A stretch of 64,000 nucleotides of DNA from Nitrosococcus watsonii C-113 (lineage in GTDB: Bacteria; Pseudomonadota; Gammaproteobacteria; Nitrosococcales; Nitrosococcaceae), in contig NC_014315.1 of the NCBI RefSeq assembly GCF_000143085.1, positions 2,944,001 to 3,008,000 on the forward strand. The letters run 5' to 3'. Shown here piece by piece: positions 47,175 through 56,693 of this stretch (positions are counted from its first letter, which is position 1; each line of letters begins with the position of its first letter). The notes under the pieces were generated by a model, which made no database searches, was not told where the DNA came from, and saw nothing but the letters and a program-made list of their open reading frames with translations. The position numbers were made by a program, and so were the translations under genes.

Positions 47175-48823
47175 GTGACACGCTGACCAAGGCCAAGATA
47201 CGCTCACCGCGGCGGATGAATCTCTCACCGGTCTGGTTGGTCCCCCTCGTGGCCGCGCTGATAGGCGCCTGGCTACTGTACCGGAATATCGCATCCCAAG
47301 GCCCGGAGATCGTATTACGGCTTGATAACGCCGAAGGCGTGGAAGCTGGTAAAACGGTAGTCAAACTGCACAATGTGGATGTGGGATTGGTAGAGAAGGT
47401 GCGTCTATCCAAGGATTACACGGGGGCCGTCGCTGAAATCCGCATGAAGGCAGACATGGACCCCTTGTTGGTAAAGGACACTCAATTCTGGGTGGTCAAG
47501 CCCCGCGTGGGGCGGGAAGGCATTAGCGGCCTGAACACCATTCTCTCCGGTGCTTACATCCAGATGCGCCCAGGCAACGATCAAAGCTCGGCCCGCCACT
47601 TCAAAGCGCTTGATCAACCTCCCACAATCCGCACCGGCGCTGCGGGGCTGTCTCTGGAGCTGATCAGCACGGGCGATATTTCGTTAACCATCGGAGACCC
47701 CATTGTCTATCAAGGCCAGGAAGTTGGCCGAATTGATAGCGCGGAATTCAATGCCCAAACGCTAGAAATGCACTATGGTGTATTGATCCGTGCTCCCTTC
47801 GACAAGCTCATCACCCAAAATACCCAATTTTGGCCCCGCTTCGGCATTGCCTTTGAGATTACTTCCGAGGGAGTACGGGTACAAACAGGTACGCTTGAAG
47901 CAATGCTGGCGGGCGGCGTCACGTTTGGCGCCCCTCCAAAGTTAAAGGGCGGGAAAAAAGTCCAACAGGGTGCTAAATTTCGGCTGTATCCATCGCGCCA
48001 GATCGCCCAGCAGGACCGGTACGACCATCAATACAAGTACGTTATTCTATTCGACGACTCGGTGCGCGGTTTGTACCCAGGAGCCACTGTCGAATTTCGT
48101 GGCGTACGGGTAGGCACGGTGCTCAACGTCCCCTTCTTTGGCGGTGGCTTCGGTATGGAATATTCTAAGACCTTTCGCATCCCGGTATTGATCGCCTTCG
48201 AACCGCAGCGGCTGACAGGCACTACCTGGGCGCAGCTCGATCAAAAAGCCTGGCAGCAACAGCTCAGCCGTTTGTTCCCTAGAGGATTACGGGCCACTAT
48301 AAAGACAGCTAATCTGTTCACCGGTGCAATGTTTGTGGATCTCGCTTTCACGGACCAGAAAAGCGCCCACGATGAAGCGGGGTTTCAAGGCCAGTACCCG
48401 TTGCTCCCCAGCCACAGCAGCGGGCTGGCCAATATCGAGGAGAAGGCCACCCGGCTATTGGGTAAACTCGATGCACTGGAACTTGCACCGGTGCTGACTA
48501 AGCTGCAACGCGCCCTAGAAAGCACCAGCGAAGTCATGAATAAATCCCAAATTACCATGGCTCGGCTGAATTCAATTCTTGGCGGCGAGGCCATGCGCGA
48601 GCTCCCCGCTGAGTTCAATGCAACCCTAGATGAATTACGGAAGACCCTACACAGTTATCAGCAAGGAGCGCCCGTCTACGATAAACTCAACCGCTCCCTT
48701 GGCCGACTGAATCAGGTGCTGGATGATCTCGCCCCCTTCGTGGAAACGCTGCATGATGCTCCTTCAGCACTCTTTTTCGGCGGTAATGCCCCTGAAGATC
48801 CTATTCCCCAAGCCGCCAAATGA
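47171..48823 (+). CDS. pqiB: PqiB-like MCE-domain protein
   Basis: Periplasm-spanning lipid tunnel protein. 550 residues: N-terminal membrane helix (LSPVWLVPLVAALIGAWLLY), then three MCE domains beginning near GPEIVLRLDNAEGVEAGKTV, GDISLTIGDPIVYQGQEVGR and VRGLYPGATVEFRGVRVGTV, and a C-terminal coiled-coil-like helix (LTKLQRALESTSEVMNKSQI) expected to form the needle. Overlaps both neighbours by four bases (ATGA), a tight operon. Confidence 0.94.
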   Translation: MSDTLTKAKIRSPRRMNLSPVWLVPLVAALIGAWLLYRNIASQGPEIVLRLDNAEGVEAGKTVVKLHNVDVGLVEKVRLSKDYTGAVAEIRMKADMDPLLVKDTQFWVVKPRVGREGISGLNTILSGAYIQMRPGNDQSSARHFKALDQPPTIRTGAAGLSLELISTGDISLTIGDPIVYQGQEVGRIDSAEFNAQTLEMHYGVLIRAPFDKLITQNTQFWPRFGIAFEITSEGVRVQTGTLEAMLAGGVTFGAPPKLKGGKKVQQGAKFRLYPSRQIAQQDRYDHQYKYVILFDDSVRGLYPGATVEFRGVRVGTVLNVPFFGGGFGMEYSKTFRIPVLIAFEPQRLTGTTWAQLDQKAWQQQLSRLFPRGLRATIKTANLFTGAMFVDLAFTDQKSAHDEAGFQGQYPLLPSHSSGLANIEEKATRLLGKLDALELAPVLTKLQRALESTSEVMNKSQITMARLNSILGGEAMRELPAEFNATLDELRKTLHSYQQGAPVYDKLNRSLGRLNQVLDDLAPFVETLHDAPSALFFGGNAPEDPIPQAAK

Positions 48824-49473
48824 AGCGCAGGCCCATAGCTCTAATGGCAGCGGTCTTCATGCTAGGCGCTTGTGCCACGACGCACCCTCAACCCTGGCTG
48901 TATTCGCTGACTACCGCTACAAGCCCAGCTCCATCCAACGAGACCCACGTTGCAAGAACAGCGTTAATCATGAACCCAATTCACGCTGCTGAATTTCTGC
49001 AACATGCTGGCATTGTCTATGAAACCGCACCCCACCGCTTGAACGTGGCCCGGCAACATCGCTGGGCCGATCCCCTAACCGTGCAACTACACCAGTATAT
49101 TTATAATAGCCTCACCAGGCAGCTGCCTGCTGTAGCTGTTTATCCAAATACCGGCAACGCGCCGCTCAAGGCATGGCAGCTTACCGTTGAATTCAATAGC
49201 TTTCATGGACGCTTTGACGGCAAGGCGCTGGTGGCCGGTGGCTGGCGATTACGCAACGGAGATGGCGGCGTGGTAGCCCAAGGCTCATTCAATCAGGCCA
49301 TCCCCCTTACAGAGGATGGTTACGAGGCACTTGTAGCCGCACTTTCCAAGGGTTTAGCTCGGATTGCGGATAGCATCGCCGGCGCGATTGAGAAACTATT
49401 GCCAAATCAAGCCGCTGCCCTCCAAGGCAGGTGCAAAAATGATTGTTTTTCGGCTTTTCCCTTGCGCCTTTGA
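48820..49473 (+). CDS. pqiC: PqiC-like outer-membrane lipoprotein
   Basis: Third partner of the Pqi system, anchored to the outer membrane. 217 residues: lipobox MLGAC (Cys18) in MKRRPIALMAAVFMLGACAT, then ABC_trans_aux-type domain (WLYSLTTATS, RTALIMNPIHAAEFLQHAGI, PHRLNVARQHRWADPLTVQL and AWQLTVEFNSFHGRFDGKAL). The Cys-containing tail (GRCKNDCFSAFPLRL) is unusual and may be read past the family end. Overlaps pqiB by four bases. Confidence 0.9.
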   Translation: MKRRPIALMAAVFMLGACATTHPQPWLYSLTTATSPAPSNETHVARTALIMNPIHAAEFLQHAGIVYETAPHRLNVARQHRWADPLTVQLHQYIYNSLTRQLPAVAVYPNTGNAPLKAWQLTVEFNSFHGRFDGKALVAGGWRLRNGDGGVVAQGSFNQAIPLTEDGYEALVAALSKGLARIADSIAGAIEKLLPNQAAALQGRCKNDCFSAFPLRL

Positions 49474-49587
49474 AGCCACCAATACTGATAGATAACCTTG
49501 AGCCACGATCTTGTTGACTCTATACTTTTAAATTCAGGTAGGTTAACTTTATATTTCAAAAATAAATTATTGGGTGGATAGGCCATA

Positions 49588-50019
49588 ATGAATAAAAAAC
49601 TTTTTCGTAACGGTTCCCGGGTAGTTTTATTGTTCCTAATCGCAGCACTGACGAATGCAGCCTATGCCTACGGCGGGAGTAGTAGCCGCGCCCAATCAAG
49701 TAGCTGTAAAACCGTAAGAATTTCCGAAGAAAACCCAGCGCCCAAGGCAATTATTCCCGAGCTATCCAAGTTCTCCTTCGTGGCAAGTTCGGATGCGCGG
49801 GAGTCAAGTATTGCCGTCAAGATTCGCGGCCAAGAAGGCGAGCTAACGATCACCCAACAACCCAATAAGAGTTACCTGGTCAAAGGGCATTTTCCTGAAC
49901 CTATTACTGAGGCGCAGTACGTCAGGATCGATATCCTGTCAGAATCCGTCCAAGGCTGCCCCAGCCATCATCATTACCTGGTACAAGTTGAACCCGAAGG
50001 CCAATCGGACGAAGAGTAA
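49588..50019 (+). CDS. Exported hypothetical protein
   Basis: 143 residues: signal peptide (VVLLFLIAALTNAAYA, cut near residue 27), then a small beta-rich domain with two Cys (SSSCKTVRISEENPAPK and VQGCPSHHHYLVQVEPEGQS). The regular strand pattern with PNKSYLVKGHFPEPITEAQY suggests an Ig-like fold. The HHH stretch and Cys could bind metal. Not in a recognised family. It follows pqiC by 114 bases and need not share its operon. Confidence 0.75.
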   Translation: MNKKLFRNGSRVVLLFLIAALTNAAYAYGGSSSRAQSSSCKTVRISEENPAPKAIIPELSKFSFVASSDARESSIAVKIRGQEGELTITQQPNKSYLVKGHFPEPITEAQYVRIDILSESVQGCPSHHHYLVQVEPEGQSDEE

Positions 50020-50230
50020 TCTTTCCTCTTCTTTCTCGTTCAATATGCTTTCTTTTCCTGGACGCTGGCTCACGCTAGCGTCCTCACTCCAGCCGTTATT
50101 GATGGCTCGGCTATATCCCCTTAGCAATAAGGCAAATATAGCTGGAAATTGTCCCCTGGAATATCACTCGTTTCCTTGCCGGCAAACTTTAACCGTCCAG
50201 GGTAGAAACAACTTGAAATAGAATTTACGA

Positions 50231-51301
50231 CTAGAAACTCTCCTTTTCCAGCAAATCCCAGGAACGAATTTTAGTAAAACTGCGAGTAGCTCTCTCTCTA
50301 AACCCCTCTGGCGTTTTAATTATAAACAGAGCGGCGATTTGCTCTTGCTCGGCCAATCGTAATCCTTGTTCCGGCCCAAGCACCAACAGCGCTGTAGCTA
50401 AAGCGTCCGCGCGCATAGCGGTGGCATTGACTACGGTTACCGAAGCAAGTTGATGAGTAATAGGCCAACCCGTTCGCGGATCGAGCGTATGCGAGTAACG
50501 CTTGCCATCCTGCTCAAAGTAATTGCGATAATTGCCTGAAGTAGCCACCGCGCCAGAATCTAGCTCTAGGATACGCTGCACCCGGCGTTCACCTGCTACC
50601 GGTCGCTCAATCGCAATTCGCCACGGGGTACCCTTCGGACCGTGTCCTTTGATTCGTTCTTCCCCACCAATATCCACCAGATAATTGTAAATGCCTTGGG
50701 CCTCCAAAAATTCCGCGATACGATCCACGCCATAGCCTTTAGCAATTGCCGAAAGATCTACATAAATATCTCCCCGCTTCTTCCTGACAGCAGGGGGTGA
50801 ATGCCGTATCTGCAGCTGCTTAAAACCGACCCTTTCTTTCTCAGCCTCCATCTCCCGCCGCGAAGGGACTTCATTGGTATAGAATCCGGGACCAAACCCC
50901 CAGAGGTTAACCAGTGGCCCTACCGTCACATCCAAGGCGCCTTTACTTAACCGGCTAATGCCCTGAGCTTCTTCCAACACCTTGACGATCTCCGCGGAAA
51001 CGCTGATCCAATCAGTACGCTTATTACGGTTAAAGCGGGATAGCTCGGAATCCGCTTGGTAAGTGGACATCAATCCATTAATTTCTTCGAGTAACCGGGC
51101 GATATTTCGATCCAATATTTTGGGGTCGATCCCGGCAGGCAGATCTGTGATCTTGACGGAATATCCCGTGCCCATGGTAGCGCCGCTCAACCAGGTCAGA
51201 CGATCCTCTTCTGCCGACTCCGTGCAAGCAGTTACTACCAGGCAGAGCAGGATGCCTACCAGGCTAAATAGACGGAGAATCAATTTCAAAATCCAGGGCA
51301 T
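50231..51301 (-). CDS. apbE: ApbE, FAD:protein FMN transferase lipoprotein
   Basis: Attaches FMN to Thr of target proteins such as Na+-translocating NQR or Rnf subunits on the outer face of the inner membrane. 356 residues: lipobox LVVTAC (Cys26), then [77 protein letters not shown] and [14 protein letters not shown], all ApbE landmarks. The start ATG 51301 lies inside the end of msrB (38-base overlap), so coupling is likely; no strong ribosome site. Confidence 0.93.
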   Translation of the reverse strand: MPWILKLILRLFSLVGILLCLVVTACTESAEEDRLTWLSGATMGTGYSVKITDLPAGIDPKILDRNIARLLEEINGLMSTYQADSELSRFNRNKRTDWISVSAEIVKVLEEAQGISRLSKGALDVTVGPLVNLWGFGPGFYTNEVPSRREMEAEKERVGFKQLQIRHSPPAVRKKRGDIYVDLSAIAKGYGVDRIAEFLEAQGIYNYLVDIGGEERIKGHGPKGTPWRIAIERPVAGERRVQRILELDSGAVATSGNYRNYFEQDGKRYSHTLDPRTGWPITHQLASVTVVNATAMRADALATALLVLGPEQGLRLAEQEQIAALFIIKTPEGFRERATRSFTKIRSWDLLEKESF

Positions 51302-51668
51302 CGGAATTAATACAATATCGCTGACCTGTGGGCGCGGGGCCATCACCAAAGACATGGCCCAGGTGGGCATCGCAACGGGCGCATCTAACCTCAATTCGAC
51401 TCATGCCGTGGCTATCATCCGAATGCTTTTCCAGGGCCTGACTGTCGATGGGATTCCAAAAACTCGGCCAGCCGCTTCCGGATTCATATTTTTGTTCCGA
51501 GCTAAACAAAGGGCTGCCGCAACATACGCAGCAATAAGTTCCCTCTTCCTGATGGTGGTAGTATTTTCCGCTAAAAGCAGGCTCGGTCCCCGCTTCCCGG
51601 GTCACACGATACTGCTCTGGCGTAAGTTGCGCTTTCCACTCCGCTTCGGTTTTGTGGATCTTTCCCAT
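51264..51668 (-). CDS. msrB: Peptide methionine (R)-sulfoxide reductase MsrB
   Basis: Repairs oxidised methionine (R-sulfoxide) in proteins. 134 residues, typical. Zinc Cys pairs in [12 protein letters not shown] and [24 protein letters not shown]; catalytic Cys in [19 protein letters not shown] is just upstream of the start. The 3' end overlaps apbE. Confidence 0.96.
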   Translation of the reverse strand: MGKIHKTEAEWKAQLTPEQYRVTREAGTEPAFSGKYYHHQEEGTYCCVCCGSPLFSSEQKYESGSGWPSFWNPIDSQALEKHSDDSHGMSRIEVRCARCDAHLGHVFGDGPAPTGQRYCINSDALDFEIDSPSI

Positions 51669-52182
51669 TAGAACCTCCTTAATTAATTTCCTCGCGGCTC
51701 TGTCCTGACTTTTAGCCGCTTATTTGCCGACACGCTCTTCATCCTTCTTTAATTTAGTTTTTAAAAGGAAAATCCTTGAAGTGCTCCTGATACGCTCTTT
51801 TATCATACTTTTATTTTGCGCCGAGCTGTATAGGGCCATACGTGCCGGCCGGACAGCGGCGGTCACGATTGAGCAACTGTTCCACTTCAATAAAACATGC
51901 GCAAAACTGAAAATTAAAGGTTAAAATGCTTTTCGCAGGCACGCAGTATGTATTATAAGCACGCCCATAAAAAGCAGCTTTCTGCAAACCCGCTGGGAAC
52001 GGGATCTCAGTTCTACCATAGGGTGTCAGTAGTGCGGCTGGTTGTTTGCTAGCGTTTCATAAATAAATGAACAAGAAGAATATGCTCTCTGATTCAGAAG
52101 TTCAAAACTCACGCGGCAACTTTCAAAGAATATCCACCAAAAGATATTGGATTGAAGCAGTAGCCGGTATATCCACGGGGTA
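51669..52182. other. Long spacer with no recognised gene
   Basis: A plus-strand open frame of 66 codons at 51724-51924 has a hydrophobic stretch (LEVLLIRSFIILLFCAELYR) but no ribosome site or known relative, and is not called. No RNA or repeat seen. Confidence 0.45.
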
Positions 52183-53069
52183 ATGAGACGTGCGCTAATC
52201 AGGCAGGTGAACTCATGGCCGCTTCCCGTTGTATTTGCGATCCTCTGTGCTCACTTGTCGCGGCTGCCGACGGTGACTGCCGGTACTGTCGATGAGTGGG
52301 TCCGTAGCTTTGCCGAGAGCGAGATCATTTTTCAGCGCTCGACCTCCAATGCCCCATTCTTGCCCCTAGCCTTCGCCAATACGAGCTTTTACAACGATGC
52401 CGAAGTCAGGCGCCCAAACGCCGAGCCCTTATCCTTCGATCAAACGGATGATCTCCCAGGGAGCCGTGCTGCCGTTCCTGGCAAGCTCCCGCGATGTCCT
52501 GTTCATTGGCGAATGGATCGGCTGGTCCCACTTTGATACGCAAGATTCAGATTTCAAATCATTCGGCCTTCTTTCAGTCGGTATCCCAATCGGCTGGCTG
52601 CGCCAGATAGACGATAGCTGGCAAACCATGGGCGGTGTCTTCGCGCGCTACGTGCAAAGCGACCGGCTATGTGGTGGGCCTTGGGCTTTTATCTGGACGT
52701 GGGGCCAGGTGAAGACCTACTTGCCCTATCTCGGAGCATCCTGGGAAATCAACAATCAGTGGACACTCAGCGCTATCCTGCCCTGGCCAGCGCTGCTGTA
52801 TGCCCCGACCAAAGACACCCTATTCCGTTTTGGCGCGGCTCCATCCGGAGCCTCTTGGTCGCTACGTCCGGGCGATGAACGAGTCTCCTTCATCCTCGAT
52901 AGTTGGGATTTGGGCTTGGCCGCCGAGCGCAAGGGTTCAGGGCAATTGCTGGCTCATGATCGAGGCGGGCGTCGGTGGCCTGCGCGGGCTGCGTATCACC
53001 GGAGGAGAATTACGCGATTCAGAGCTTGACATCGGCCGCAGCCCTTATGTCAGTATTGGGATCAATTAA
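52183..53069 (+). pseudogene. Frameshifted outer-membrane beta-barrel protein (DUF6268-like)
   Basis: The first frame (from ATG 52183) gives a signal-like start and APFLPLAFANTSFYNDAEVR. Near 52440 the coding frame shifts to SQGAVLPFLASSRDVLFIGE, VGIPIGWLRQIDDSWQTMGG, LPYLGASWEINNQWTLSAIL and APSGASWSLRPGDERVSFIL. Near 52935 it shifts back to GNCWLMIEAGVGGLRGLRI and ELDIGRSPYVSIGIN with stop. Alternating strands with aromatic ends fit an outer-membrane barrel. Two frame breaks make it a pseudogene unless there are sequence errors. Family name is tentative. Confidence 0.7.
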
Positions 53070-53229
53070 CGGCCAGCGTTGCTGAATTATTGAAGAAAAT
53101 ATATAAAGTATCCCGAGAACACAAGAGGGCACATGGGAAAACGCAACTTTTCAGATGCCCAGCCTAAAATAATGGATGATCCACTTCACCGCCAAATTTC
53201 TGTTTCCCTTCATAAAGTAAATAGCGCAC

Positions 53230-54879
53230 ATGAGATATCTAATAACTAAATTCATGCTCATCTTAGTCTCCAGCCTGGGGCTGGCCGCCGCTGTTGCAGG
53301 CAATCAATCCGGAGCAAGCGGACCGAACCCAGCGGCGGTGTTCTGCGCCTACCAGGGAGGCGAGTATCTACTTGCCAGCGGCGAGTGCAGGCTAAAGGAT
53401 GGCGCTGTCGTGGATGCCTGGACCCATTACCGCGAACACCATCAGGACCAAACAGACTCCGTGCCCCTTGCAAACGCCACTCTGCAGGGTGACGAAGTAA
53501 TTCAGACGCCCATTGGCAACATCGAACTCATTGACAGCTACTTCGACGACGATGCTTCCAGGCGCCTATTCGACCAGATGGACTACCAGCGTGCGGCGCA
53601 AAGCTATATCTGGAGCACACCACTGGTCAGCATTACGACCTGGCGCGATAACCAGGGAAAGGCATTCGGGGTGGAAAACGCCACCGATTTCGTGGTTCTT
53701 AAATCCCTGAAAGAAAAACGGGGCATCGTCACCGGCAACCTGACGACGCCGTATATTTTCAACTTCATTAGCCTCGAAGCCGGAGCGGTGCAGATCGAGT
53801 ATCCAGCCGGCAAGACCGCGGGCGCCGTGCTGGATTTCTGGCAACGACCGGTGTTCGATCTGGGACTGACCGGCCCGGACAAAGGCAAAGGCGGTACCTA
53901 TATCGTCGTCGGACCCGAAGATAATTTGGAGAAATACAAGCAAGACGGCGTGAACGTCTATCAAAGCGCCACTAACAACATCCTCATCGGCCTGCGTATC
54001 CTGGGGCAAGACCCTGGCTATTTCGGCAAATTCACGGCGGCGTATAAAATGGGGCGTGTCGGCGAAGATCTTGCGCCGAGCAATTTCATCACAGGCAAGG
54101 ACGTTGAGTGGAGCGCCACGGCGCCCCGTGGGCTTGAATATTGGAAAAAGCTCTCGGCAATCATCAACGAGGAGCCGGTCCGCGAGATCGACAAACCCTG
54201 GATGGCAATGCTGAAGCCGCTCGGCATTGTGAAAGGCCAGGAGTTCAATCCGGACGAGCGCCAGCAGGCGATCCTGATGAACGCCGCAGCGATGGGCGAA
54301 CTAATGACCCGCAACCTGCAAACCAACCCTCGCTACACCGAACCCTATTGGAAGGGAACCCACTGGTACAAGAGCTTCGACTTCCACCCCGAGCAGGAAA
54401 CCGACACCATCCAGGAAATCGACCAACGCGGAACCTGGTTCTACGAAGCGGTCTCCAGCACCAAGGGCATGCTCGACCCGCAGCCGGGCAGCGGTCAAGT
54501 CTACATGACTGCCAAGCGTGACAGCGATGGCAATTTGCTACGCGCCGATAGAAACTACAAGTTGCATGTGCCAAAGGATGTACCGGTCAAGCAGTTCTGG
54601 TCACTCACCCTCTACAGCGAAAATACCCGCCGTCCCTATGACAATGGCGGGACCGAGATCTCCGACGTCAGCCTCGGCAGTCGGACGGAGGGCCTGAAAG
54701 TTAACGACGATGGTAGCATCGACCTGTTCGTTGGGCCGGAGACTCCCAAAGGGTTCGAAAGCAATCACCTCAAGACCGTCGATAATGACGGCTGGTTTGT
54801 CTACTTCCGCCTCTATGCACCGGAGCAGGCATTCTTCGACAAGACGTTCAAGCTCGGCGATTTCAAGATAGTCGAATGA
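53230..54879 (+). CDS. Exported DUF1254/DUF1214 protein with DUF333-like N-terminus
   Basis: 549 residues: signal peptide (1-24), a DUF333-like segment NPAAVFCAYQGGEYLLASGE with two Cys, then DUF1254 (SYIWSTPLVSITTWRDNQG, NLTTPYIFNFISLEAGAVQI, GGTYIVVGPED) and DUF1214 (NYKLHVPKDVPVKQFWSLTL, GLKVNDDGSIDLFVGPETPK and FVYFRLYAPEQAFFDKTFKL). These proteins are common beside sulfatases and phosphatases; their function is not known. The sulfatase gene starts 66 bases later. Confidence 0.9.
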   Translation: MRYLITKFMLILVSSLGLAAAVAGNQSGASGPNPAAVFCAYQGGEYLLASGECRLKDGAVVDAWTHYREHHQDQTDSVPLANATLQGDEVIQTPIGNIELIDSYFDDDASRRLFDQMDYQRAAQSYIWSTPLVSITTWRDNQGKAFGVENATDFVVLKSLKEKRGIVTGNLTTPYIFNFISLEAGAVQIEYPAGKTAGAVLDFWQRPVFDLGLTGPDKGKGGTYIVVGPEDNLEKYKQDGVNVYQSATNNILIGLRILGQDPGYFGKFTAAYKMGRVGEDLAPSNFITGKDVEWSATAPRGLEYWKKLSAIINEEPVREIDKPWMAMLKPLGIVKGQEFNPDERQQAILMNAAAMGELMTRNLQTNPRYTEPYWKGTHWYKSFDFHPEQETDTIQEIDQRGTWFYEAVSSTKGMLDPQPGSGQVYMTAKRDSDGNLLRADRNYKLHVPKDVPVKQFWSLTLYSENTRRPYDNGGTEISDVSLGSRTEGLKVNDDGSIDLFVGPETPKGFESNHLKTVDNDGWFVYFRLYAPEQAFFDKTFKLGDFKIVE

Positions 54880-54945
54880 CTAGACGGGATCGGCGTCTCT
54901 TCCGTCTCTAGAGGACAGGGTAACCTAAAAAACAGGAAAAAAACA

Positions 54946-56595
54946 ATGAAGATATTACTTAGTATCTTATCCGCAGTTCTATTGCTGGGAGCCCTACCCG
55001 CCTGGGCCCAGGAAGGCAAACCCAACATCATTTTGATTGTTGGCGATGATGTCGGCTATGGTGATCTCGGCGCCTACGGCGGCGGCAAAGGCCGGGGCAT
55101 GCCAACGCCTAATCTCGACCAGCTCGCCGACGAGGGAATGACGTTTTTCTCATTTTACGCCCAGCCCAGCTGCACGCCGGGGCGGGCAGCCATGCAAACC
55201 GGACGGATACCCAACCGCAGTGGCATGACCACGGTAGCATTCCAAGGCCAGGGCGGCGGACTTCCAGCCGCGGAGTGGACCCTGGCTTCGGTTCTGAAGA
55301 CGGCCGGCTACAATACATTTTTCACTGGCAAATGGCACCTGGGGGAAGCCGACTACGCCTTGCCCAACGCCCAGGGCTACGACGAAATGAAATACGTCGG
55401 TCTCTACCACCTGAACGCCTACACCTATGCTGATCCCACCTGGTTCCCGGATATGGGGCCCGAGCTGCGGGCCATGTTCAAAAAAGTGACCAAGGGCTCG
55501 CTGTCCGGCAAGGCTGGCGAGAAAGCGGTCGAGGATTTCAAGATTAACGGCCAGTATGTTAATAAACCCGACGCAAGCACGGAAGAGTACCCCGATGGCG
55601 TAGTCGGAATCCCCTACTTCGACGGCTATGTGGAAAAGGCGGCCCTCGAGTATCTCGACAAGGCAGCCAAGTCGGACACGCCTTTTTTCTTAAACGTTAA
55701 CTTCATGAAGGTACACCAGCCAAATCTGCCCCACCCGGATTTTGAGCATAAGTCCCTGTCAAAGTCGAAGTATGCCGATTCGATCGTGGAAATGGATGCG
55801 CGTATCGGCGCCATCATGGACAAGGTCCGCGGGCTTGGACTTGACGATAATACGCTGGTCTTTTTCACCACCGACAATGGCGCCTGGCAGGACGTCTACC
55901 CGGATGCGGGCTACACGCCGTTCCGTGGCACCAAGGGCACCGTGCGCGAAGGCGGCAACCGCGTGCCGGCGATCGCCTGGATGCCGGGCAAAATCAAGGG
56001 CAATACCAAAAACCACGACATTCTCGGCGGTCTTGATTTAATGGCGACCTTTGCCACCATTGCGGGCGTGGATCTACCCCAGGAGGACCGCGAAAACAAG
56101 CCCATCATTTTCGATAGCTACGACATGTCGCCAGTGCTGTTTGGTACCGGCAAATCCGAACGGGATTCCTGGTTTTACTTCACCGAGGATGAGTTAACCC
56201 CAGGCGCGGTACGCGTCGATAACTACAAAGCCGTCTTCAACCTACGTGGAGACGACGGCCAGGCAACGGGGGGTCTCGCAGTCGACAGCAATCTCGGTTG
56301 GAAGGGCGCTGAAAAATACGTGGCTACGGTGCCCCAGATCTTTGATCTCTGGCAGGACCCGCAGGAGCGCTACGACATTTTCATGAACAATTACACGGAA
56401 CGAACCTGGACTCTGGTAACTATCAACGCCGCCATCCAGGAGAAGATGAAAACCTATGTGAAGTATCCCCCACGGAAACTTCAGAGCGAGATCTACACGG
56501 GACCCATCACGCTCACCCAATACCAGCGGTTCAAGTATGTACGTGAGCAGCTTGAGAAAGAAGGGGTCAACCTCCCCCTGCCAACAGGGAACTGA
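54946..56595 (+). CDS. Exported arylsulfatase, formylglycine type
   Basis: Periplasmic type I sulfatase hydrolysing sulfate esters. 549 residues: signal peptide (1-21, ending PAWAQ), metal ligands in IVGDDVGYGDLG (Asp34, Asp35), and the activation motif SCTPGR (Cys76 to formylglycine), then FTGKWHLGEADYALPNAQGY, FFLNVNFMKVHQPNLPHPD and FFTTDNGAWQDVYPDAG. A sulfatase-modifying enzyme must be elsewhere or replaced. Position between a DUF1254 protein and a HAD phosphatase repeats a common bacterial cluster. Confidence 0.93.
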   Translation: MKILLSILSAVLLLGALPAWAQEGKPNIILIVGDDVGYGDLGAYGGGKGRGMPTPNLDQLADEGMTFFSFYAQPSCTPGRAAMQTGRIPNRSGMTTVAFQGQGGGLPAAEWTLASVLKTAGYNTFFTGKWHLGEADYALPNAQGYDEMKYVGLYHLNAYTYADPTWFPDMGPELRAMFKKVTKGSLSGKAGEKAVEDFKINGQYVNKPDASTEEYPDGVVGIPYFDGYVEKAALEYLDKAAKSDTPFFLNVNFMKVHQPNLPHPDFEHKSLSKSKYADSIVEMDARIGAIMDKVRGLGLDDNTLVFFTTDNGAWQDVYPDAGYTPFRGTKGTVREGGNRVPAIAWMPGKIKGNTKNHDILGGLDLMATFATIAGVDLPQEDRENKPIIFDSYDMSPVLFGTGKSERDSWFYFTEDELTPGAVRVDNYKAVFNLRGDDGQATGGLAVDSNLGWKGAEKYVATVPQIFDLWQDPQERYDIFMNNYTERTWTLVTINAAIQEKMKTYVKYPPRKLQSEIYTGPITLTQYQRFKYVREQLEKEGVNLPLPTGN

Positions 56596-56638
56596 CGGGA
56601 TAGTTTTTTCCAGGCTTTCAACAAGCTATCATGGCTAT

Positions 56639-56674
56639 AAAATCGTGGTCCGCTCCGGAGCGGACCACGATTTT
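56639..56674. terminator. Perfect 36-base palindrome after the sulfatase gene
   Basis: aaaatcgtggtccgctcc (56639-56656) and ggagcggaccacgatttt (56657-56674) are exact reverse complements without a spacer. It lies 44 bases past the sulfatase stop and 20 bases before the HAD start, with a 3' T run of four. It could work as a terminator in both directions or an mRNA end stabiliser. Confidence 0.8.
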
Positions 56675-56693
56675 CCAGTGTAGGAACAAAACA

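Noticed and set aside
51724-51924. 66-codon open frame with a hydrophobic stretch
   Set aside because: No ribosome site, low-complexity codons, no relative; left as spacer.
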